Assembly: GCA_035771175.1 (NCBI GenBank)
Contig: CM069594.1
Span: forward strand, 18,180,770 to 18,244,769
Length of the DNA stretch: 64,000 nt
DNA from: Paratinospora sagittata
Taxonomy: Eukaryota; Streptophyta; Magnoliopsida; Ranunculales; Menispermaceae
Reading direction: 5' to 3'
The position numbers and the translations under genes are program-made. Numbering within the stretch: the first letter of the stretch is position 1; every line of letters starts with the position of its first letter. Below, one piece after another: positions 44,061 through 55,256 of this stretch. The notes under the pieces are model-generated. The model was not told the DNA's origin, searched no databases, and saw nothing but the letters and a program-made list of their open reading frames with translations.

Positions 44061-45399
44061 ACAGTATTCCATTGAGTTCCATGGGCAAGAGTGAAAAGGC
44101 ATAGAAAAATATTGTCAGTGTCTCATGTTTCAGTCATGATTTCAAATATTTATTTTATTGCTCACCCAAGTTTACTCATTACATTCTATTATGTATGCTT
44201 CTTGGGATGTCACTAATCTTTTTTTTTTTCTTAAATAAGCAGTTCGTCTATTTCATTTCAAAAAGATGACTGGTGCCTTCTACGATAAAAAAGAGTGATT
44301 TATTATCACTTTGTCAGTATACATCAATTTTCTTTCAAAATAATAAAAGAAGAAACTTTGGCAGGTAAAACATGTTGCTGGGTTATTTATTTGATAATGT
44401 TTTTTCTTTTTTCTTTTTTTCCTCCGTAGCACCCATCAATTCTCCCGTTCATACATAATAACTAAGGTCACTCTTGGTTTGTGATTCAAATTCAGTTTTC
44501 TATATAAAAAAAAAAGATACAAATAAATAATAATTAACCATTTATTTGGTAAAATTTTAAAAAGGTTTTTTCAAATTTTATTTAGACAATAACATGGGTT
44601 TTTTTGGAAGCATTAAAATGTTGTCTTCTTAAAAAGATTATAAGTAAATAATAAGCATTTAGTTGATAAACTTTGAAAGAGGTTTATTCAAAATTTATTT
44701 AGGCAATCAAAATCTTCATTCTTTATACTATATGAAAGCACAATAGCAGATGATTCAAGTTGGGACGAAGTTCATCAACCTCTAATTAGTTTTTTCAAAT
44801 TTTTTTTTCAAGATTACAATGGGTAATTTTAAGGGAAAAATCGACCTCGATTTAGCCCAAATAGGGCCGAACCAACTGTGTATGGTTCGGTCGCCTCCGG
44901 CCAAACCACTTCTTTTTCATTTTTTGGGGATTTTCATGTTCCATCTTAGATGTTTAGGCATTTCTAGACATTTTTTAGTTGTCTATGAACATCCTAACCT
45001 AATTTGGGTGGTGGGGTATTGTTCCCCACCCGTTCCCATCATCTGGTGTTTAAGTACTTCTCGACATAGTTTTGAGTTGTGGTTATGTCATTCCTATCAT
45101 ATTGTTAACTTTCAAGTTAACATCAATACTATCATCTAGTCAATCCACATTATTCTAGAAGTACACAGAGAACATCAAAAATAAAATTTAGTTCAAAACA
45201 TGAATTGCACATTGCACATTAAAAATGACCAAATTAGGTAAGTTAAAATAATACGCTCAACAGTAATATCTTCCACATGCATTGACATTGAATACACACT
45301 TATAGTAGTTTACATCCAATACAATGCATAGCTACAAAAAAAAAATTATAATTCAATTATAATAGAATAGTCAATAATGACATTTTCCACAACTAATCA
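44061..45399. other. Spacer with one direct repeat pair
   Basis: At 44522-44590 and 44639-44712 'aaataataa..aaccatttatttg' type sequence, 'aggttttttcaaattttatt' and 'tagacaat' recur with about 75% identity. The 44819-45139 frame has no motif I recognise. Confidence 0.4.
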
Positions 45400-48300
45400 C
45401 TGTCTAAGTGAATTTTTTCTTGTGTAATAGCGACACTACCATGATCCACCTTATAAGTGGAAGTTGATCCAAATAACCATGATATTTCATTAAATGTGTC
45501 CTATGAACCTTTTTTGGTACAAAGCTATGCATTAACTATATGGAAGAAGGCGTAGGATTGACAGATAAAACATGTTCAAATAACAATGGGTCCCTTTTTG
45601 TTGATTTATCGACGACCTTCTTACTCAGCCTCCCTCTTATTTTCATTTGTTCCTCAGGTGCAATGATTGGAGTTAATGAAGGGTTACTTATTTTTGAAAG
45701 TTTTTGAATCATCCTAGCCTTCTCAGCACGATCACAAGCCTTTAGTTTCTATAGGAAATTATCAAAGTCCATAGCACAATTGAACTCTGGTGCACTATCC
45801 TCAGAAGTAGGTAGAATCAAATTTGGTTTCCTCTAATAGGCATCCACAGAAGACAACGGTATCGACATATTTGCTTGTTTGTACAAAACAAGCTCGTAGG
45901 CACATGGTAATCTGTGTGTTATTCGGAGCACACACCCACAAGCCTCTTGGTTCACTATAATATTTTCAATACATTTCCACTCCTCAAATGTCTTGTCTAG
46001 TGCCACTTTAGATGTGAAGCCATGCAAATGTTTGTAAGTAGAAACTCAAAAGTTATGTTGCACAATGTTGATACTGTCACGACGCCCCTTACGTAGGCTG
46101 ACGTCATGATCGGCACGGTGTACTATACTCATGATCAGCACAGTGTACTATACACTATACATCCTCGTATACAGTGTACAATACACTGTCAGCCTCAATG
46201 TAAATACACAAATTTCAAATTTCCTGATAGATTTCAAATCAAAATCGACATTCATTCATTTTCATACTCATTTATAGTCAGATATTCATCATCATAACAG
46301 TATTTCATACCTCAACATGTCAACTATGATTCATATTATCACCCCGTTCGTCTACGTGATAATATGTATATACATGCTAATTATACATATCAAAAGTAAT
46401 TATATTTTAACAGTTTCCTCCATACATACATAGCAAGTAAAGTTCCAGAAGAAGGTTTATCTTTCTTTGCTTTTCCTTTTGCTTTTAGGTCTTTACCTGA
46501 AATATTGGAGGTAATGGGGTGAGCTACAACAAGCTCAGTGAGTAAGTTCCATTCTATAGCATTCATATGCATTTAATAAACATGTTGATAAAATCATAAT
46601 CAAATACATTTAAAGATTCAAGTGCAAAGAAACAATACATATATGCACAAAATAGCTTGGAGCTTTCTGCAATATTTTTCAAAACAATTTCACTTTCCCA
46701 CTGAAAGTCATATCCATCTCCCACCTTCTAAGTATAGAGCGGGACTCACCCCTCGTTCGGCCCAAACAAGGGTAGCCTAACTGTCCTCTCATAGTCAATT
46801 TTATCACAATCAATTCTAAGACAGCCACTAAGCCCATGAGATACTCAAGGTACTACTCATGTGGGACTTATTCCTGAAATGACTCATGTTCTAACATGTT
46901 CTTACAAGTTAGACATGCTTCGTTTTTGAAATATTTTTCATGTATTCAATCAATGCAATTTTATACCATGCCATTCATACATGTTTATCGTTGCAAACAG
47001 TTCATAGCTACAATGTCATACAAAATAACCAAGAAATGGAATGATACTCACTCAATGCCAACAGCCTAGTGCTCACCAAATATCACTACCACTGCGTACT
47101 GTCCCCACCTATTCCAAACTTTGCTGTAATTTCACCAAACAATAATAATCAATTATTTTTCATATGATTTTACTCTCAAATATGTCCACAAGTACTATGT
47201 GTCGGTATATAATCATGAAATTTAATATTATTTGTATATAAACATCTCAATCCCACCAATATATTATTCCATTAATATATTTGTATGCCATAAAATAAGT
47301 CTCAAACCTATTCATATATACATATATTAATATACTTCTCAACCTCATGCATATATTGCTATATATATACACATTAATAGATTAATATATACTCATTCAT
47401 ATATTAATATATGTACATATTAGTATATTAATATATACTTACATTGATTTCTACTCAAATTCCCAGCATCCTTTGATCACCATGAACTTAACCAACACAC
47501 TTTCAAAATTTTCAGCACATAGGTTTTAGTCATTGAATTAGCTGAATTCACCTTCCAAATTCCAATCTCTATCATCCATAATCACAACATATTCAACATT
47601 AATTTCCAGCATTTAGACACATCAAAATCACATAATTCAGTCACTGAAATTAGGCTCCAAGACCCCTACTCAACCAGATTTGGAATACCCGAATCAGTCA
47701 TGAAACTCATCATTTCATCATCAAATTAATCATATAAGAACATCATGGATTTCCAGCCATTAAACACCAACAAAGATCAGTGAAATAAACATCAAACACT
47801 CACCAATATATCAACAATTAATCCCCAATAAAAAAACTCCATTACAGGAGCTCCAATCCACCATGAAATACATCACTCAATCTCAAATTCAAACCCAACC
47901 CACTTACTAAACAATAAGCAAACACTTACAAGTCAATTACAGTTCAATTTCACCAATTTCCAGCATCAAACCCACTCTTCCAATCATCCCGTCTAACCAT
48001 TGAAGATCAGCCAAAATCAAATATGTTGTATAACTCATCAAGAAGATTACAAAATTGGAAAAATTAGCTTAAAATACCAAGAATTTACCTTGGTTTGAAG
48101 CTCCCAAACCCATTGCTCTTCTTCCTCAACGTTTGCTGATTATTATTATTTTATTTTTTTTTTGCTTAGTTTGATTCATATATTCAATCCAACAACTCAT
48201 TGAGTTTAAAACGTGTCTAACAAGTTGCCAGCAAGCTTAACACTTGTTGAATGAAAAAGAAAATAAAAGATGAGCAACCCATTTTAATTTGATTGTATGC

Positions 48301-48951
48301 TCCCATCCACTAATTAATACCCAACTCCATTTTTTATATAATTCATATAATTTAATTTACTTAATGTAGTTTATGTAATTCAATTTCTTTAATTGCATTT
48401 TTTTTATTATGTACTATCATCCACACATACATTTGACTCCTACGTACGAAATACGCGTACGTATACACATCGGTATACGTATAAGTCAATGTAGATATAT
48501 AATTATAACTATGGGGTGTTACAAAAACTCTTTTCGAATGATGCCTTAATTTTTGTATGTTGCAACTGTAGCATGGAATTAATTACAACCCAAGAAAACT
48601 CGAAGTTACCTTGCAATGAACCTAGATATCTTTTCACTTTTGAGTGTGCACTCTTTGCCCTGTTGGTTGTAATATTGCCAAAATGCTAAGTCTATTTTTC
48701 CATACCTTCACAAACTTTTTCTTATGGTGCTTCAACTAGGTCATACACAGATATTCAAACAACTTAGGTACTTATTGTACTCTTTAAAGAAAACATTTTC
48801 CAGTTCTCTATACTCATCCACTGTTTCACTATAAATCAACGCATTCCACGAGTCAAAAAATAAAAATTTAAGCCTTCATTCTTTGCAAAATGCCCCTTTG
48901 ATTTAGTTAACACATTCTTGTTTATATGCCATGTACAAAGGAGATTGGCGG
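45400..48951 (-). pseudogene. MULE transposase C-terminal part, split by a solo LTR
   Basis: The minus-strand code at 48524-48951 includes NITTNRAKSAHSKVKRYLGS and INSMLQLQHTKIKASFEKS. After the 2.4-kb insertion it resumes at 46074 with STYKHLHGFTSKVALDKTF and the SWIM-type finger ACGCVLRITHRLPCAYEL. A lysine-rich tail containing RLSKKVVDKSTKRDPLLFEH follows near 45600. This is the end of a plant MULE/FAR1-like transposase. Stops and frame changes occur in both parts. At 48951 the gypsy 3' LTR begins, so the 5' part is lost. Confidence 0.75.
46075..48523 (+). mobile_element. Probable Ty3/gypsy solo LTR (2.4 kb) in MULE code
   Basis: Starts TGTCACGACGCCCC and ends GGGGTGTTACA. Both ends interrupt transposase code that is continuous once the insert is removed, which fixes the borders within a few bases. 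Flanking pentamers GATAC and AAAAC do not form a clean duplication. Inside are an AT-rich minisatellite of 'attaatatat' type (about 47310-47450) and no coding sequence. TGTCACGAC-type LTRs are usual for plant chromovirus gypsy elements; the orientation is inferred from that. Confidence 0.65.
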
Positions 48952-50291
48952 TGTAACACCCCAATTTTTTTTCCTTTCTTTTCCCTTTTTCCACTTGTAC
49001 TCTTTAATGCAAATGTAAGCATTTGTAATACCAAAATTATGCCAACACATACATAAATTGGGTGCACAATTATACCAACTTCTCAAAAACATTTCTTTAT
49101 TTAAACATCTTGTTTACATACATATGTACCCAACGTAGCTATATGGTGGTTGTTAAAGCCACTTATTGTACAATCGCACTGCCTTGCTTTTAATGTTCAA
49201 TTTCTCCGCATGTATATATCCGATAAGATATATACGAGGCTTATTCATAGCTTAACTTATATATAAGAATATAATTGTATAATATATATATAGAAACAAA
49301 ATCTTCACAAGAGCCGACTACATCTGTCAACAATGAATTCTTCTTGTTGCACAGCTACACCAACATAGTCCTTGCCTAGTTTCCTGAGATGTAGTAAGAA
49401 GGGTGAGCTAAAAGCCTAGTAGGTCTTCCTAAAGTTCCCACACTTTATACAAACTGTTAGTACATATAATTAACTATTCATCACAGTATTACAAGCAAAA
49501 CAATCAATTCAACAATATGGTCATAATGATAGTAATGAATTTTTCAACATTTCCCTCAGGATATTTCCACATAAGGTATAACTTTTCTGGTTACATTTGG
49601 TATGGGCCAACCATCACCCACCGGTTGCATTTGGCTCTCAGCGTGGGCCAACCGACACCCAATATTCATGTTTACATAATACAATAGAATACGAAAAATA
49701 CATGAACTAAAGAAGTGTATAAAGAACAGAAACTTAAAGAATCATTCCCACCTCAATTTCGCTACGGACTCCTTGCTATTAGAATTCCTCCAGAGTATTT
49801 CTACTAAAACTCTTTTTCTCAGATAGTGAAACTAAAACAAAATTTAACTTAACCCCTAGTTCCTATTTATAGGAGCCCAAAAATTCATGTTCTCATTTTG
49901 CCCTCGATCATTTCTAATAATTATAAGTAGGCAAATTTACCATTTTGCCCTCGTGTAAATTTACCATTTTGCCCTTACATGAAAATTTACCGTTTTGCCC
50001 TCGAAAGTGAATTTACTATTTTTCCCTCATATGTTTTCCTTATTTATCACTAGGAAAATTGACCATTGTGCCCTTAGACTTTTATGATAATTACAAGCTA
50101 GTTGAACTTACCAATTTGCCCTCGAACTTTCTAGTATTTACAAATTAGGGAAATTTACCACTTTGCCCTTGGACTTTAATGATTATTATCAATTAGGTGT
50201 ATCTATCATTTTGCCCTTTGACTTTTATGATATTTCCTAATTAGTTGTTTCTTTCTAGGATTTCAGGATTGTGAATTTTTGTAGTATTACA
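48952..50291 (-). repeat. 3' LTR of a minus-strand Ty3/gypsy element
   Basis: On the minus strand it starts TGTAATACTACAAAAATTC directly after the polypurine tract AAGGAGGGTAGAT and ends GGGGTGTTACA (1340 bp). At 49900-50230 the plus strand shows about eight degenerate 'aatttaccattttgccctcg' units, a repeat common in this LTR type. The first 300 bp on the plus strand match the 5' LTR fragment at 53869. Confidence 0.85.
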
Positions 50292-50700
50292 ATCTACCCT
50301 CCTTAATTGAAATTTCGTCCTCGAAATTTGATAATATACGAAAATTAAAAGCTACCTCTAACGGATGTTTTCGTTTGTTTACATAACTTTTCTGTCGACT
50401 TTGAACGAATTTTAGCCTGTCTCTGATTAGCTAAATTTTCTTACTACTTTCTTTAATTAATCCAGGGTCTGGCTTTATTTTGTCAGTCATGTCAGTCTAA
50501 CATATTGCTGATAAAAATATTTCTAGTGTTTCACCATGTTGATAATGTTGCCATTTATTGTGTGCGTACACTAGTGCTGTTAATTTTAGATTGTGTGTAG
50601 GATAATTATGTTCGTGAAGCCTTAATTGTATGGAAGGGTTAAGTATATTCCTTTGTTGAGGCAATCTACTTGTGTGTGATGCAATATTAGCCATTTCATG
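50292..50700 (-). pseudogene. gypsy pol remnants (RNase H and integrase end)
   Basis: The minus-strand frame at 50497-50694 includes LRLHEHNYPTHNLKLTALVY and NKWQHYQHGETLEIF, part of the RNase H region. Next to the LTR, LIRDRLKFVQSRQKSYVNKR and 'tttcgaggacgaaattt' are the integrase C-terminal end. Protease, most of RT and the integrase core are missing. Confidence 0.75.
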
Positions 50701-50910
50701 CCTAAGATTATACGAAAATCTTCTAATGGTATGACTAGTTGGTTTGAATAGAATAGTTCGTCTACCATTTTTTTGTTTTTTTTTTTGGTGGGGGGGGGGG
50801 CAAGTTTCTACCTAAGTACTAACTGGTGTATATTCTTTTGTTGTTAATCTTCTAACGTAGCGACAAACGAATGAGCTGATCCTATATCAAATAATACTTA
50901 GATCGAGGAG

Positions 50911-52140
50911 TTATATAAAAGGAAACGTACCTTCCACTACCACATTATTCCCGCTTTCCCGCCTGTCCACACTTATAACATTTTCTTGGATCAGAATTTT
51001 GGCCAAGTTCCGGTTGTGGCCTTTCTCCTTGTTTGAGGTTGTTGGTGTGTGCTGACTTTTGTCCCGAGGTGGGCGAAATTTTGTTGCGTTGGAATTTCCT
51101 AACATTATCTTGTTCCTGGAAGTTATTGCATCTTTTTCCCTTATTCCTCCTTTGTTCTTGTTGTTGTTGTTCTTGCTCAAATTGCATTGCTCGATTTACT
51201 ACTTCATGGTAGTTGTCCACTTCCAAAATAGATAATGTCTGCCTCAACTCGGGTTGTAAGCCATAAAAGAATTTCTCGACTTTGTCTTTTTCATTGGAAA
51301 CCGTCGAGAGAGAAAAAACTGACAATTCCACAAACTTGGAAGAATATTCTTGTACTGACATCTGTCCTTGATAAAGTCTGGCAAATTCTTGACACCTTTG
51401 TCTTTTTACAACTTTTGGGAAATATTCCTCCACAAATATTGCTTCAAATTCCATCAATGTCATTGTAGCAACATTTACATTTGGATATTCCTTTACTGTT
51501 TTCCACTAGCTATTCACAAGTCCTACCAACTGGTATGTTGCCAAAGGTACTTTTCTTCCTTCTGGAATTCTCATTGCTTCAAAGGCTTTCTTTGTTTCAT
51601 CCAACCATTTTTGTACTGAATCAAAGTTAGGTTTTCCTTCAAATGTCAAAGCTTGTAGTCTCTTAGACTTCGTAATTTGTCGTGTTTGGTAATCCTCGTC
51701 ACTCCTCGAGGTGTTACTGTATAAAGATTGACTTTTCAAATGGTGCTCCAAAGTGTCCCTCATTCGCGAATCCATATTGTCACACCCTGGGTTGCACAGC
51801 GTGCCCCCACCCAGGTGTGGGCGCACCCCCTCGGGGCGAACGTCAGCCATTATGGATCTATAATATTGTCCCATCCCCTGTACAGCCACCGCCACACAAG
51901 GACGTCTCTTGTACACGGGATCATTTGTCTGCCACTATTCTGTGCAACCCAGGGTGTGAAACATATAGTTTGCAAACTTCTCAAAAAACTTGTTCATTTG
52001 TTGCGGTGTCGATGGTGGATGCTCATATACCATTAATGGCAATGGTTGATCTTTTGTTGGTGCTTAACCTGTTGCATTTGTCTCAGTTGGTTGTACCGGT
52101 GGTATCATTTCAATCTCCATTCGTTCTGGACTGAGATTAA
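50911..52140 (-). pseudogene. gypsy gag pseudogene, split by a 184-bp foldback element
   Basis: Minus-strand code: RLQALTFEGKPNFDSVQKWL and RKVPLATYQLVGLV, a stop, then MTLMEFEAIFVEEYFPKVVK, LYQGQMSVQEYSSKF and EKFFYGLQPELRQTL. This is the retrotransposon gag domain. A Q/E-rich stretch and the start of a zinc knuckle, KCYKCGQAGKRE, follow. The knuckle lacks its H and last C. The N-terminal part lies beyond the insertion at 51778-51961. Confidence 0.8.
51778..51961. mobile_element. 184-bp TGTCACACCC foldback element
   Basis: Ends are TGTCACACCCTGGGTTGCACA and its inverse with a single mismatch at the last bases (TGTGAAA for TGTGACA). CATAT flanks both sides (51773-51777 and 51962-51966). The interior 'cattatggatctataatatt', 'gcgaacgtcagcc' and 'gggatcatttgtc' align in order with 10823-10990 of the insertion in copia-1. 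It is therefore a smaller, non-coding family member without the tRNA-like palindrome. Confidence 0.88.
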
Positions 52141-53844
52141 TAGTGCTTTGTTTGGTCTTACCATGTCTTCTTGTGTATCTCAACATTCTATTATAAAATC
52201 AATAATATTCAGATTAAATACTAATTTATCTACATAGGTTTCCACTTAGCTTCTAAGTGTTGGGGTAGTGGGGTTTTCCCAATCTTGATTTACTTACAGA
52301 AGGTGGTTCAATAAAACAATGTTGGAGTATACCTTCATAGATATAATTTGAAAATTCATTTTTCTTTGAAAAATATTCAAGGGTATTTGCAATTATATAT
52401 TCGTTGTTAAAATCTTTCCTTCTATAAGTTGGACCAAGATGGACCAAGACGGACACTCTATTGGTATAAAACATTATACAATATTACCTAATACAATATT
52501 ACCTAATTTGCAAGTAAGTGGTAAAACTACGGTATAAAAGGTATCATTCCAACTCATTAGTCTCATTCCGTTGAGGTATACAATTTATAGCTTACTTTTT
52601 TCACTACTCACTAATTACTGTCACAGAAATTTCGTTCCTAAGATTTTTCAATTCTAACACATATTCTGAAGGTCTCATTCCATCCAAAGTATGGCTAAAA
52701 CTGAAATCTTTGATTCACAAATTTTCTCATCATTCATAGTTTTACATAACAAACAAGATAGAAAATAGCTAACTATTATTAATAATACTAAAATTTGGAT
52801 TTTCCTAGTAGAAGCTATATTCTTTTTTTTTAATATTACCCCTCATTGTGTATAATATACACCATACTCATATTATCATTTTTAATATGATGTAATTTAG
52901 TACTACTATAATATGGTAATTATATATATACAACCAATAATATGATTGTATCTCATAGTTATATAATAATATGATGACATGTATTACCGTATATCAAATT
53001 ATTGATGTATATAATATGTTTACAACCATCATACTTATATTACCCTCATGTATGATGTAGTATACACCATATATATATTATAGGTTGGACTATGAACGTA
53101 TGATGTTTTAATATTATTATTGTTGTAATTATATATGTTTTTGTTCTTTCTTTGTTTAGACCCAGCTTGCCAGGGCTGGTATTTTGCCCACCCCGTGGCT
53201 GGGCGATACATCCAGCCATGCGCTAGGTAATTCCCAGCCACGTGCTGGGTTTTACCCAGCGGCGGCCGGTAAAACATCAATTTTCTACTTTTATTTTTTA
53301 TTTTTTCTGTGCTTCATCTTTATTTTTCTCTCTCATTTCTTCTCTTCCGGCTTCTCCCTCAATTCTCTTCCATTGATTAGCAGCACCGTTAGACCCCAAC
53401 CCTCAATTCTTTCCATTCTGTATCTTTCATCTCTTCTTTTTACTACAATACTTCCACTATCATCTACTGTTCCTCAATAAGTTTCTCTCATTTCTTCTCT
53501 CTTCTGCAGCGCTGCCCATCTTCATCTCCAGCGTCTGCAACAACTCCAGAACTTCTCTCCAAGCTTTTCTTCTTCCTTTCTAAATTTTGTTCAAAAGTTT
53601 TTACTTCTTTTAACCTTTTCTACCACCTAACTTCTAATTAAAATTCTACACTCACTTTTCTAATACACTTATATGTACATCTATTTTTGTGTATCCCCCA
53701 CCATTTTCCCCACACTTAATCAAAAAAATTACTAGGCTCGACTCGGTGTTCATCAAACTTGCCACCAATATTTCTAATGGTGGAAGATTGCCACGTTTCG
53801 TTTCACTTGTCCATCATTCTAGTGTGTCCGTTCCCCACGTAAAA
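52141..53844. other. Probable leader/internal region of the gypsy element
   Basis: It lies between gag and the primer site, so it should be 5' untranslated or captured sequence. AT-rich up to 53150. At 53160-53275 there is a GC-rich patch rich in 'ccagcc'/'gctggg'. A T/C-rich part follows. No protein is recognised. Confidence 0.4.
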
Positions 53845-53868
53845 CGGTCATGCTCTAATACAATTAAT
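53845..53868 (-). promoter_or_regulatory. Degenerate primer binding site of the gypsy element
   Basis: The minus strand reads TTGTATTAGAGCATG next to the LTR end, against the standard TTGGTATCAGAGCATG. It fixes the 5' LTR border at 53869 and the element orientation. Confidence 0.65.
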
Positions 53869-54130
53869 TGTAACACCTTAATTTATTTTTTTTTCTTTTT
53901 CATTTTTTCATTTGTACTCTTTGATCCAAATATAAACAATTATAATACTAAAATTATTCCAACACATACAAATTAGGTGCACAATTATACCAACTTCTCA
54001 AAAGCTTTTTTTTTTATTTAAACATCTTGTTTACATATATATATATATACCCAATGTAGCTATATGGTGGCTGTTAAAGCCACTGATTTTACAATCTCAC
54101 TACCTTGCTTTTAATATTCGATCTCTCTGT

Positions 54131-54180
<50 letters not shown>

Positions 54181-54182
54181 GA
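53869..54182 (-). repeat. gypsy 5' LTR, first part, ending in (TA)n
   Basis: Closely follows 48952-49220: 'cacatacaaattaggtgcac', 'ataccaacttctcaaaa', 'catcttgtttacatat' and 'tatatggtgg.tgttaaagcc'. A TA microsatellite at 54135-54178 became the insertion site of the LINE. The LTR resumes at 61674. Confidence 0.85.
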
Positions 54183-55256
54183 ATTTACCAGAGAGGACGA
54201 CCTAGATTGAGGATCAAAGTGTTTTATGCTCGATCTAGCAGATCTGCAGAGATCAAGAGCGGTTCGAAGTGTATCGACGCTTTTCGAGTTCTTCACGGGA
54301 ACAAGAGAAGCTCAATTGTAGAAGCGGTACGGGAGTTTCATTTGAGCTGCAGCGATTTCAGAAACTCGGACCGCAAAATCTAGGGTTTCTAAAAGTATGA
54401 AGAGTTCCTGAATTGCACCAGCCATTGAATTCACGGATTCGTTCTTCCATTGACTTCACGGTTTCTTCGTATCTCTTCCGTGAAACTCCCATCATCTGCT
54501 AATAATAAAGTTGTGTATATAATGCCAACCAATACCAAGCGTGTGACTGGTAGCCTGGAATCGCTCAGCTCGCCGTGTAAACTTGCCGATTTCATTTCTG
54601 CTCTTCCTTTTTAAAGCTCGGATCTGATCGTGGCTGGAGCAACGACTGGAGAGCGGCCGCAGTGCAGGAGTTTGTTCACCGAGCTTTTCTGATTTTTGTC
54701 TCATCAGTAGCTGTTGCACGATTAAGACTGGCTTACAATGGGTTTTTCCGAGGACGAAGCGGCTACTCCGGCACAAAATCTGACAAAACAAAATATGTGA
54801 CGATGGAGCTTGTGCACGAACAACTAGGGCTAACAACGAGCTGCAAACGATTATGCTTCACCTTGTTCCTGTAAACCCTAACATCAGGTTATCACTTTAT
54901 CTTTCATTTTTATTTTATTACTTGTTCCCCTTTTCTGTCTCTTGTGGGATCGTCGCTTCCCCGGCGAAGTGGTGGTTTGTCTTCTTGGGGTTTTAGGGAT
55001 TTGTCTAAAATGGAAAAGTTGAACCAACAAAGAAGAACGACACAGCTCAGTACTTGCTCGACAATCAGATCGGATTCGGCTTCGATGATGCCTAAGAGCG
55101 TCGCAGATCTGGTAATGGGGGGCTATTGATTGCGTGATAGGGAATTTGAAATAGGGGGGATTTTGGTGCAGTGATGGTGGGCATTTTGGATTCTCGGTGA
55201 GGAATATATATAATGGTCGGTTTTAGAGCGGGGGTTTTGGATTGCATGGGTGAAGA

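Noticed and set aside
44819..45139. 106-codon frame beginning MGNFKGKIDLDLAQIG
   Set aside because: No domain, no flanking exon, and composition like the surrounding spacer.
46075..48523. Assignment of this LTR to the foldback family because both start TGTCAC
   Set aside because: The shared letters stop after TGTCAC; the interior has no palindromes and no 'cattatggatc' block.
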